Of a stretch of DNA of 64,000 bases, positions 55,300 through 63,432 are shown piece by piece (within the stretch, counting starts at the first letter, position 1; the number at the start of each line of letters is the position of its first letter). The notes under the pieces were generated by a model. The model saw only the letters and a program-made list of their open reading frames with translations. It did not search any database and had not been told where the DNA came from. The position numbers and the translations under genes were made by a program. This stretch comes from Thalassococcus_A lentus (GTDB taxonomy: Bacteria > Pseudomonadota > Alphaproteobacteria > Rhodobacterales > Rhodobacteraceae): positions 62,001 to 126,000 of the forward strand of contig NZ_JAQIOY010000002.1 of the NCBI RefSeq assembly GCF_028023555.1. Reading direction: 5' to 3'.

Positions 55300-57708
55300 T
55301 CAGCCGCGCATGCGTGCGCCGTCCGCATCAAATAGCGGTGTGTCGAGCAATGTGGCGCGGCGCATCTCGCCCAGGATTTCGATTTCGGCGCTCAGTCCGG
55401 CTGTGGCGGCGTCCCGGGGGATCAGCGCGAGCGCGATGGATTTACCCAAATGGTGTGAATAGCCGCCGGATGTGCAAAACCCCTGAACGGATCCATTGAT
55501 CCAGACGGGCTCGTAGGCCTGAACATCCGCATCTGCTGCGTCAACGTCAAAGGCGACAAGGGTGCGCGCGGGCGGTGTGTCCCTTTCCGCCTGTGCTGCC
55601 GCGCGGCCAATGAAATCGGCCTCTTTCGACCAAGCGATAAATCGGTCGAGACCGGTTTCGGCGCAGGTGTAATCTGGTGAGAATTCCCGGCCCCAGGAGC
55701 CGAAGAACTTGTCGAGGCGCAGGCTCATCATGGCGCGCATGCCAAAGGGCCGCATTCCGTAGGCTTGGCCGGCTTGCCAGAGCGTATCCCATAACTGGCG
55801 CTGCGCCATTGGATCACAGTAGATCTCATACCCCAGATCGCCGGTATAGCTGACCCGTTGAACAATGCAGTCGGTCATGCCGATGACGGCGCGGCGCACG
55901 TCCATGAACCGCATCCGGGCCAAATCCTGCTGCCCGCAGGCTTCCAGAACGGCTGCTGCGCGCGGTCCGGCGATTTGAAACCCATTGAGCCGATCCGAGA
56001 CGTTTTCGATCTGGACGCCCTCGTCAAGCTGCTGCAGGAACCAGCGCATGTGATAGGCCTGCGCGCCGTAGCTGGCGGTCAGCTGAAATTCGGTTTCCGA
56101 CAGGCAGGACACCGTGAAATCGCCGATGATGCGCCCAGAAGGTGCCAGCATCGGGTTCAGTGCCAAGCGGCCTGGGGCAGGGATGCGGCCTGCCATGATC
56201 CTGTCCAGCCAGGCACGGGCATTGGGGCCTGTGACCCGGTATTTTCCGAAGTTATGCACTTCGTTGATGCCGACCGCTTCGCGTACGGCGCGCACCTCAC
56301 GCGCGGTGGCGTCCCATGCATTGGAGCGGCGGAAGCTTGGTGTCTCGAACCTCGGCTCATCATCTGCGGCAAAATAATTCACCACCTCAAGCCCGTACTG
56401 CGCGCCCCAGACCGCCCCCATATCGTCAAAGATATCGTGCATGGGCGTTGTGCGGTTTGGTCGTGCGGCAGGCAATTCTTCGTTCGGGTAGGATACGCTA
56501 AAGCGTTTTTGGTAATTCTCGATCACCTTCGGCAATGTGTAGCCAGGGCTGATCCAGTCGCCAAAACGGGCGACATCCATTGCTGCGGTGTCGCGTTCGC
56601 ATTCGCCTTGGGTCATCCATTGGGCGAGCATCAGGCCCACGCCGCCGCCCTGACTGAACCCTGCCATCACGCCGCAAGCCGACCAATAACCGCGCAGACC
56701 AGGGATGGGGCCGACCAGTGGATTGCCGTCCGGCGCAAAGGTGAAGGGGCCATGAATGACGGATTTCACGCCGGCGCGCTCCAGCACCGGAAAACGGCGA
56801 TAGGCAAAGGCGATGGAATCTTCAATCTTGTCAAAGTCATCGGGCAGCAACTCGTGACCGAAATTCCATGGCGTGCCATTCACCGCCCAAGGGCGGCAGG
56901 GTTGTTCGTAGAACCCGATGCAGAGCCCGCGACCTTCCTGCCGCAGATAACTTTCGCCTGCCGGATCCATCACATGCGGATGTTCTGAGCCACGCTCATA
57001 AATCTCGGCGATTTCATCGGTAACGATGTACTGATGTTCCATCGGGTGCAGGGGCAGGTAGACGCCCGCCATGGCGCCCACTTCGCGGGCCCATAGTCCG
57101 GCCGCGTTCACAACGTGCTCGGCGTGGATGGTTCCCTTGTCCGTGACCACGTCCCATGTGCCATCCGGCCGCTGGTTCGTTTCCTTGACGTGGCAGTGGG
57201 TTTCAATCGTCGCGCCGCCCATACGCGCGGCCTTGGCATAGGCATGCGTCGTGCCCGAGGGGTCAAGGTGGCCGTCGAGCGGATCGTAGAGCGCGCCGAT
57301 TACGCCTTCGAGATTGACGATAGGGGCGAGCTTGGCAATCTCTTCCGGGCCGACAATTTCCGTTTCGAGCCCCATGTAGCGATGCTTTGCGCGTTCGGCC
57401 AACAGCATGTCAAAGCGTTCGGCATTGTCGGCCAGTGTGATGCCGCCCACGTGGTGCAGCCCGCAGGACATGCCTGTGATCTCTTCGAGTTCCTTGTACA
57501 GCTTGATTGTGTACCCCTGCAGGGCGGCCATGTTTGTATCGCCGTTCAGCGTGTGAAACCCGCCTGCGGCATGCCATGTGCTGCCCGAGGTCAGTTCTGA
57601 CCGTTCCACCAGCATCACGTCGGACCACCCCAGTTTGGTCAGGTGATAGAGGACAGAGGCGCCAACAACGCCGCCGCCGATGATGCAAACGCGAGTGGTG
57701 GTTTTCAT
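55300..57708 (-). CDS. FAD-dependent dimethylglycine/sarcosine dehydrogenase-like protein with GcvT domain (paralog 1)
   Basis: From ATG 57708 the protein has 802 residues. The FAD-binding loop is IIGGGVVGASVLYHL (9-23), and the covalent-flavin histidine of DMGDH/SARDH proteins is conserved as His46 in SGSTWHAAG. Residues ~1-370 are a DAO-type oxidase domain, ~370-430 the FAO_M linker, and ~430-802 a GcvT/tetrahydrofolate-binding aminomethyltransferase-like module (NKYRVTGPNARAWLDRIMAG-type segment). Such enzymes demethylate dimethylglycine, sarcosine or related N-methyl compounds, passing formaldehyde to THF. Divergent from a close relative starting at 58301. Exact substrate not resolvable from sequence. 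Confidence 0.88.
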   Translation of the reverse strand: MKTTTRVCIIGGGVVGASVLYHLTKLGWSDVMLVERSELTSGSTWHAAGGFHTLNGDTNMAALQGYTIKLYKELEEITGMSCGLHHVGGITLADNAERFDMLLAERAKHRYMGLETEIVGPEEIAKLAPIVNLEGVIGALYDPLDGHLDPSGTTHAYAKAARMGGATIETHCHVKETNQRPDGTWDVVTDKGTIHAEHVVNAAGLWAREVGAMAGVYLPLHPMEHQYIVTDEIAEIYERGSEHPHVMDPAGESYLRQEGRGLCIGFYEQPCRPWAVNGTPWNFGHELLPDDFDKIEDSIAFAYRRFPVLERAGVKSVIHGPFTFAPDGNPLVGPIPGLRGYWSACGVMAGFSQGGGVGLMLAQWMTQGECERDTAAMDVARFGDWISPGYTLPKVIENYQKRFSVSYPNEELPAARPNRTTPMHDIFDDMGAVWGAQYGLEVVNYFAADDEPRFETPSFRRSNAWDATAREVRAVREAVGINEVHNFGKYRVTGPNARAWLDRIMAGRIPAPGRLALNPMLAPSGRIIGDFTVSCLSETEFQLTASYGAQAYHMRWFLQQLDEGVQIENVSDRLNGFQIAGPRAAAVLEACGQQDLARMRFMDVRRAVIGMTDCIVQRVSYTGDLGYEIYCDPMAQRQLWDTLWQAGQAYGMRPFGMRAMMSLRLDKFFGSWGREFSPDYTCAETGLDRFIAWSKEADFIGRAAAQAERDTPPARTLVAFDVDAADADVQAYEPVWINGSVQGFCTSGGYSHHLGKSIALALIPRDAATAGLSAEIEILGEMRRATLLDTPLFDADGARMRG

Positions 57709-58300
57709 GGGGCATGTCCTTTGCAAACAGGGGATCGTTGAATTTGGTCCGAATGTCTCATGCAGCGCGTCGGCGTCTTGGCGAAGAGCGACAAAGTTTG
57801 TCGCTCAGGAAGGGTGGGCCAAAACAAGCGTTTTGAAAAGTATGCGATTGATCGCAATTGCTGCGCTGCGGCGAAAGATTTTGCAAAATAAGAACGAAAT
57901 TCTGTTTTGCACAAAGCTGTCGGTTTTCGATTATTCGGTATTTCAAGAGAATGCGCAAATGTAGCGAAATGATCCACTCCTACCCACTCTATGCGGTGGG
58001 ACTATTGCGCTTCAAGCCGCGATTTTGTCCAGCTTCCATGCTGCAGTATGCTGACCGTACAACAAAAAAAAGACGCTCACATCTCATGGATTGATCAGGC
58101 TTCCTCTCCCACCTGATACACGAGCAGGCAGAGCATACAGGCAAAGAAAGGCGGACCCTTCGGCAGGTTCGCCTTTCTCGCTTTTGGGGTTTGGAAATCT
58201 GGCGCAGATATTCCGGTCGCGACGAAAAGTGTCGGCATTGGGCATTATGGCCCTGAAGGCGCGCGCAATGTTACAACGGTCCAAACAAGGAATGCGATCC
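57709..58300. promoter_or_regulatory. 592-base divergent spacer between the two dehydrogenase genes
   Basis: This spacer should carry both promoters. It is AT-richer at 57840-57960. A perfect 12-base palindrome ATTTTGCAAAAT is at 57878-57889, and a similar TTTGCAAAACAAAGACG occurs before the next gene (about 60770). A strong hairpin with a UUCG loop is at 58147-58176. Several short open frames here lack ribosome sites and conserved features, so I do not call genes. Confidence 0.5.
58147..58176 (+). terminator. 11-bp stem-loop with CUUCGG loop in the divergent spacer
   Basis: AAAGGCGGACC (58147-58157) and GGTTCGCCTTT (58166-58176) pair over 11 positions, with one G-U, around CTTCGGCA, then CTCGCTTTTGG. 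It has the look of an intrinsic terminator, yet lies about 125 bases upstream of the paralog 2 start with no gene ending just before it. It may end a short leader RNA or a small transcript. Confidence 0.55.
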
Positions 58301-60727
58301 ATGAAGACCCATGCACAGGCCGTTGTTATCGGTGGCGGCGTCATTGGCTGTTCAATCTTGTACCACCTGGCCAAACTTGGATGGTCTGATGTCGTTCTGC
58401 TGGAGCGGGATGAACTGACCTCGGGCAGCACGTGGCACGCGGCGGCCAATATTCACGGATTGCATGACAGCACGAACATCAGCCGGATCCAGCACTATAC
58501 GATGAACCTGTACAAAGAGCTGGAGGCCGAAACCGGTCAGGGCTGCGGAGTTTTTCAGCCGGGCAGCCTTTACCTCGCTCAGACCGAAGCACGCGAGCAC
58601 CAATTGCGGCTGCAGGCGGCCAAGGCCAAACTCTATGGGATGAACTTTTACGAGATTGATCGCGATGAAGCCGAGCGATTGCATCCTTTGGTCGATTTCG
58701 ATGGCATCCGCTGCATCATGTATGAACCGGACGGTGGCAATGTTGATCCCAGTGGTGTCACTGCGGCCTATGCTGCCGGTGCGCGGGCCATGGGGGCTGA
58801 AATCCATCGCTTTACACCCGTCACTGCGACCGAGCCGCAGCCTGATGGCTCTTGGATTGTACGGACGCCCAAGGGCGACATCGCAACGCCATGGGTGATC
58901 AACGCAGCGGGTCTGTGGGGGCGCGAAGTGGCGGCGCTCGCAGGGATCAAACTGCCGCTGCAACCAACCGAGCATCAGTATTTCGTGACAGAAACGATTG
59001 CTGAGATTGCGGGGCTGGATCGGCGGCTGCCTTCGGTCGCGGATCGCGACGGGGAATATTACCTGCGGCAGGAAGGTCAGGGTTTGCTGATCGGTGCTTA
59101 TGAGCGGGATGTCCGGCTCTGGGCTGAAAACGGAACGCCTTTGGATTTTGCCCATGATCTGTTCCCAGATGATCTGGAACGGATCGAGGACAACATGATG
59201 CGTGCCATTGATCGGGTGCCAGCCGTCGGTACGGCAGGGATCAAGCGGGTCATCAACGGCCCGATGATCTGGTCACCGGATTCGAATGTGCTGATGGGGC
59301 CTGTGCCAGAACTGCGCGGATATTTCTGCTGTAACGGGATCATCCCCGGGTTCTCTCAGTCGGGCGGCATGGGCCTGATGGCGGCGCAATGGATCATCGA
59401 AGGCGAAATGCAGTACGACATGTTCGCGTGGGATATGGCCCGCTTTGGGGACTGGGCGAACGAGGCTTTTACCAAGGCGCGTGTGTCCGACCAATATGCA
59501 CACCGCTTCGCAATCCACTTTCCCAACGAGGAACGCAGCGCCGGACGGCCTGCGCGCATGCGTCCGGCCTATGAGGCCCAGCAAAAGCGGGGCGCTGTGT
59601 TCGGGCTCAACTATGGCTGGGAACACCCGTTGTGGTTTGCAGAAGAGCCGGGAACACAAGACACCAACGGGTTCACCCGCCAGAACTGGTGGGAACCGGT
59701 TGGAAAAGAGGCCCGGATGCTGCGCGAGGCAGCGGGCATCATCGATATCTCGAACTTTGCCAAATACCGCGTCAGCGGACCGGGGGCCGAGGATTGGCTG
59801 AACGCGGTTTTTGCAAACAAGATGCCAAGCGCTGTTGGCCGGTCTTGCCTGACGCCCCTGATCGGAAAACGGGGCGGGGTCGCCGGGGACTTTACCGTGA
59901 CCAGACTGGCCGAGGATGAGTTCTGGGTTATCGGATCGGGCATGGCCGAGCGGTATCACCAACGGTTCTTTGCTCAGGTGCCATTGCCGCAGGATACGAC
60001 GTTCGAGAGTCTCACAAACAGCCATTGCGGGTTCAACGTGGCTGGCCCAAAAGCGCGGGACATGCTGCAGCGATTGACCAACGCGTCGCTCAATACCGAA
60101 GACTTTCCATTCATGCGCTCTAAACGCATCGAGCTGGCAGGGATCGAAGTTGTTGCGCTGCGCGTATCCTTTACCGGCGATCTGGGCTGGGAATTGCACT
60201 GCGCCGAAGCCGACCAACTGGCGCTCTACGAGGGGCTTTTGGCTGCGGGCGAAGCCTTCGGTGCCGGGCCGGTTGGAAGCCGTGCCCTCATGGCGCTGCG
60301 GATCGAAAAGGGTTATGGGTCATGGTCTCGGGAATACAGCCCGGAATACTGGCCCCAAGAGGTCGGGCTTGAACGCCTTTGCAAGCTCGATAAAGATTTT
60401 CTCAACAAAGACAGTCTGTTGCGGGTGATTGATAAGCCTGCGCGAGAGGCATTGGTGGTTCTGTCACTGGACGCCGATGCCTGCAGTGCGTCAAATGCGG
60501 ATGCCACAGGCGGTGAGCCGATCTTTTGGAATGGGCAAGGAATTGGCCGCGTAACCTCGGGCGGTTTCGGCTATTCCGTCGAGCAGAGCCTTGCCCTTGG
60601 ATATGTCAGAGCGGGCACTGCGCAGGCTGGAGATACGGTCGAGGTGATGGTGCTGGGGCAACCGCATCAGGCCGTTATTCTGCACGAGCCGCCCTTTGAT
60701 CCCGGCGGACAACGATTGCGTGCCTGA
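58301..60727 (+). CDS. FAD-dependent dimethylglycine/sarcosine dehydrogenase-like protein with GcvT domain (paralog 2)
   Basis: From ATG 58301 (AAGGA 10 bases upstream) the protein has 808 residues and parallels paralog 1 throughout. FAD loop VIGGGVIGCSILYHL and covalent-flavin His46 (SGSTWHAAA) are conserved. The oxidase domain, FAO_M linker and C-terminal GcvT domain (FGAGPVGSRALMALRIEKGYGSWSREYSPEY) follow in the same order. The C-terminal part differs more, suggesting a related but distinct N-methyl substrate. A longer frame to 58091 exists but crosses the hairpin and shows no conserved sequence. Confidence 0.88.
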   Translation: MKTHAQAVVIGGGVIGCSILYHLAKLGWSDVVLLERDELTSGSTWHAAANIHGLHDSTNISRIQHYTMNLYKELEAETGQGCGVFQPGSLYLAQTEAREHQLRLQAAKAKLYGMNFYEIDRDEAERLHPLVDFDGIRCIMYEPDGGNVDPSGVTAAYAAGARAMGAEIHRFTPVTATEPQPDGSWIVRTPKGDIATPWVINAAGLWGREVAALAGIKLPLQPTEHQYFVTETIAEIAGLDRRLPSVADRDGEYYLRQEGQGLLIGAYERDVRLWAENGTPLDFAHDLFPDDLERIEDNMMRAIDRVPAVGTAGIKRVINGPMIWSPDSNVLMGPVPELRGYFCCNGIIPGFSQSGGMGLMAAQWIIEGEMQYDMFAWDMARFGDWANEAFTKARVSDQYAHRFAIHFPNEERSAGRPARMRPAYEAQQKRGAVFGLNYGWEHPLWFAEEPGTQDTNGFTRQNWWEPVGKEARMLREAAGIIDISNFAKYRVSGPGAEDWLNAVFANKMPSAVGRSCLTPLIGKRGGVAGDFTVTRLAEDEFWVIGSGMAERYHQRFFAQVPLPQDTTFESLTNSHCGFNVAGPKARDMLQRLTNASLNTEDFPFMRSKRIELAGIEVVALRVSFTGDLGWELHCAEADQLALYEGLLAAGEAFGAGPVGSRALMALRIEKGYGSWSREYSPEYWPQEVGLERLCKLDKDFLNKDSLLRVIDKPAREALVVLSLDADACSASNADATGGEPIFWNGQGIGRVTSGGFGYSVEQSLALGYVRAGTAQAGDTVEVMVLGQPHQAVILHEPPFDPGGQRLRA

Positions 60728-60845
60728 TCTGGTTTCTGTGCCCATTGTGCCAGAAAAACTCGCTAAAATTTGCAAAACAAAGACGTATTGACGTCGTATT
60801 TGCACGTCATGGTTGCTCTGAGCTTTTCCGTATGGGGCGAGTACC

Positions 60846-62042
60846 ATGACAACCAAGAACACCACTCCGAGCCTGCGCAGCGCAATCGATGAGTTGCTGG
60901 CAAATCCAGTGATCTGTCTGGCCATTTTGTTGCCGGCGGCTTTCGGATCGGCCTTTGGCAGTTTGTTTGTGGGGTTCAGCTTGGGCTTGGAGTTCCCGTT
61001 CTGGCAGCTGCTGTTCACAATCTTCTTTTATTCGCGCATGGCCTTGGCCTGGCATCGCTATTCCATGCTCGGCGAGCGTCCCAGCCTGATCGGCAAGCCG
61101 GGGCCGGCCGGTCTGCGGCGTCTTTACCTATGGCGGGTTGCCACGGCGGTCTTGCTGGCTCTGTTCTTGTCCACGTTGTTAGGCATGGCTGTTTCGCTGG
61201 ACACGCTTTTGGATATGGGTGGTCTTGCCCATGAATTGGGGGTGGGCCTGTTTGTTTGGTTTGCGCTTTCGGTTGCCTGTGCCGCGATCCTTTTGACCGG
61301 CGCTGAACTACCGCTGCGGGCTGCGGAAGCTGAGGGTTTGGACAATGCCCCGATGCGACGTGGGTTCTTGACCTTGGGCTCTTTCATTTTCAGCCCGCTG
61401 GCGATGTTCAACCCGAATAAACCTGAGACACCGGGCGATTTCCTCGGTGTGCTTGGCCTGCAGGATGGATCAGGAAAACCATTTGAGCCGCTTCAAATCG
61501 CACGGCTTGCGCCAATCATGGGGCTATACGGCGCTGTGGTCTGGGTTGGACTGGCGGCTCTGCTTGGTCTGTTTGCGATGGTGCCGGGTATCGGCGCGTT
61601 GATCGGCGGGGACGTTGCCCAAATTCTTTTGTCTCAGACGCTGTTTGGATTTGGCGCTTTGATCCTGGCCAGCCTGTTGTCGCAGCACGCCAAGACCGCA
61701 GATCAAGCGCCGGCGCACCCTACGCCGGGCGCAGGTTCGGCTGGCCGGGCGTCTGGGCCCATTGACGACGATTGGAACGGCATCTTGGCGCACAGAATGG
61801 GTGCCAGTGATCCCGAACCGTTTCAGCCCGCGACGCCGGCCCCATCATGGCAGGAACGACAATCGCTTGCCGCCCGCTCTGGTGGAGCCCGGCCCGTGAT
61901 GCCTGCCGCCAGAGACCCAAGGCACGCGCGGCCCGAAGAGGATGCATTGCGCGATGTTTTTCGGTCCCGACCGACCGCCGTGTCCTCGGGGCCGACGCTT
62001 CCGGCGCAGGGCGGATTTTTCCAGCGTTTAATCGACCGTTGA
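60846..62042 (+). CDS. Hypothetical multi-spanning membrane protein
   Basis: A 398-residue protein with about six hydrophobic segments in the first 285 residues (VICLAILLPAAFGSAFGSLFVGFSLGL; VATAVLLALFLSTLLGMAVSL; LFVWFALSVACAAILLTGAELPL; FLTLGSFIFSPLAMF; LAPIMGLYGAVVWVGLAALLGLFAMVPGIG). The C-terminal ~110 residues are Pro/Ala/Arg-rich and probably disordered and cytoplasmic. No family recognised. Its 3' end overlaps the convergent CorC gene by 15 bases. Confidence 0.7.
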   Translation: MTTKNTTPSLRSAIDELLANPVICLAILLPAAFGSAFGSLFVGFSLGLEFPFWQLLFTIFFYSRMALAWHRYSMLGERPSLIGKPGPAGLRRLYLWRVATAVLLALFLSTLLGMAVSLDTLLDMGGLAHELGVGLFVWFALSVACAAILLTGAELPLRAAEAEGLDNAPMRRGFLTLGSFIFSPLAMFNPNKPETPGDFLGVLGLQDGSGKPFEPLQIARLAPIMGLYGAVVWVGLAALLGLFAMVPGIGALIGGDVAQILLSQTLFGFGALILASLLSQHAKTADQAPAHPTPGAGSAGRASGPIDDDWNGILAHRMGASDPEPFQPATPAPSWQERQSLAARSGGARPVMPAARDPRHARPEEDALRDVFRSRPTAVSSGPTLPAQGGFFQRLIDR

Positions 62043-63362
62043 GTCGTTGACAGGAGCCAGCGGGCGCAGTTTCAGCTGTGTAATGCGGTTATTCTCGCGG
62101 CTCATCACCTCAAATCGGAAGCCGTGAAAGCTGAACGTCTGGCCAACGGTGGGGATCATCTGCGCCTCGTGGATCACCAGACCGGCCACGGTATTGGCTT
62201 CCTCATCGGGGAGGGACCAGTCGGTGGCTCTGTTCAGGTCTCGAATGGTCATGGCGCCATCCACCCAGTAGTGTCCATCGTCGGCCATCTGAACCTGATG
62301 ATCGGCATGAGGGTCGAATTCGTCGGTGATCTCGCCCACGATCTCTTCGAGAATATCTTCGAGCGTAATCAGCCCCTCGAGCGATCCGTATTCATCAACG
62401 ACAAGGGCAAAATGGGTCCGGCGCCGCAGGAACTGACGCATCTGGTCATCCAGCGATGTGGTGTCAGGGACGAAATAGGGCTTCATCATCACGTCGGTGA
62501 TCTGGAACCCTTCGAGCGCGCCAGCCGTGGTTTCCCGACCGTCGATCAATTTGTACATTGCGCGCAGCAGGTCTTTGGCGTGGATCACCCCAATGATGTT
62601 TTCGGGATCGTCCCGGTAGATTGGCAGGCGCGTGTGGCTGCTTTCCAGACACTGCTGAAGAATGTCCTGCGGTGGGCTGTCGGCGTTGATCATCTCAATG
62701 CCGGAGCGGTGCAGCATGATTTCCTCAACGGTGCGTTCGGCCAGATCGAGCGCACCGAGAATCCGGTCGCGGTCTTCCTTTTCAACCACACCTTCGGAAT
62801 GGCCCAACTGCAGCGCGCCGGCGATTTCTTCGCGGACCGCCAGAATGTTGCTGTCCGGGTCGGTTCGGATGCCGAAAATGCGCAGCACGCCGCGCACCAG
62901 CACCCGCACGGCGGAAACAACCGGGGCAAAGATGCGCACGACAAAGGCGATGGGACGCGCAACAAGAGAGGCGGCTGTTTCCGGGTTGGTGATGGCATAG
63001 GTCTTGGGCAGCACCTCGGCAAAGATCAGCACGAGGATCGTCATGACCAAAGTGGCCAGCGCTACACCGGATTCGCCAAACACCCGTGTCAAAAGAGCGG
63101 TCGCCAGCGATGTGGCCAGAATGTTGACCAGATTGTTCCCCAGCAGGACCGAGCCGATCAGGCGTTCGTTATCTTCGGTGATCGCAAGGGCCTTGGCGGC
63201 GCCTTTGGATCCCTTGTCAGTGGCCGCACGCAATTTGCCTCGGCTGGCAGCGGTCAGCGCTGTTTCCGAGCCTGAAAAGAACGCCGACAGGCACAGCAGG
63301 CCCAGAATTGACGCAGACGTGATCCAAAATGCGGTGTCGAGCAGCGATGTCTCGGCTTCCAT
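62028..63362 (-). CDS. CNNM/CorC-family (HlyC-like) membrane protein with CBS pair
   Basis: A 444-residue protein. The N-terminal DUF21/CNNM domain spans ~10-190 (ILGLLCLSAFFSGSETALTAASRGKL, VLLGNNLVNILATSLATALLTRVFGESGVALATL). Two CBS repeats follow (SHTRLPIYRDDPENIIGVIHAKDLLR; FALVVDEYGSLEGLITLEDILEEIVGEI), then a CorC_HlyC C-terminal domain (WVDGAMTIRDLNRAT; RFEVMSRENNRITQLKLRPL). Such proteins are linked to Mg2+/Co2+ export or homeostasis and sense adenine nucleotides. The old name hemolysin is misleading. Confidence 0.92.
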   Translation of the reverse strand: MEAETSLLDTAFWITSASILGLLCLSAFFSGSETALTAASRGKLRAATDKGSKGAAKALAITEDNERLIGSVLLGNNLVNILATSLATALLTRVFGESGVALATLVMTILVLIFAEVLPKTYAITNPETAASLVARPIAFVVRIFAPVVSAVRVLVRGVLRIFGIRTDPDSNILAVREEIAGALQLGHSEGVVEKEDRDRILGALDLAERTVEEIMLHRSGIEMINADSPPQDILQQCLESSHTRLPIYRDDPENIIGVIHAKDLLRAMYKLIDGRETTAGALEGFQITDVMMKPYFVPDTTSLDDQMRQFLRRRTHFALVVDEYGSLEGLITLEDILEEIVGEITDEFDPHADHQVQMADDGHYWVDGAMTIRDLNRATDWSLPDEEANTVAGLVIHEAQMIPTVGQTFSFHGFRFEVMSRENNRITQLKLRPLAPVNDSTVD

Positions 63363-63432
63363 CGGGGTATGTTTCCTTTATCCTTTGGCTGGTTATGGGG
63401 GCGCGACCCCCGGCAATCAAGGGCAGGCGGGC

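Noticed and set aside
57680..58094. Short plus-strand frames in the spacer between the two dehydrogenases
   Set aside because: No ribosome sites, overlapping frames and no recognisable protein features; more likely a regulatory spacer.
58080..58300. Glycine riboswitch upstream of paralog 2
   Set aside because: Considered because of the GcvT domain, but the conserved glycine-aptamer core could not be found; only a simple hairpin is present.
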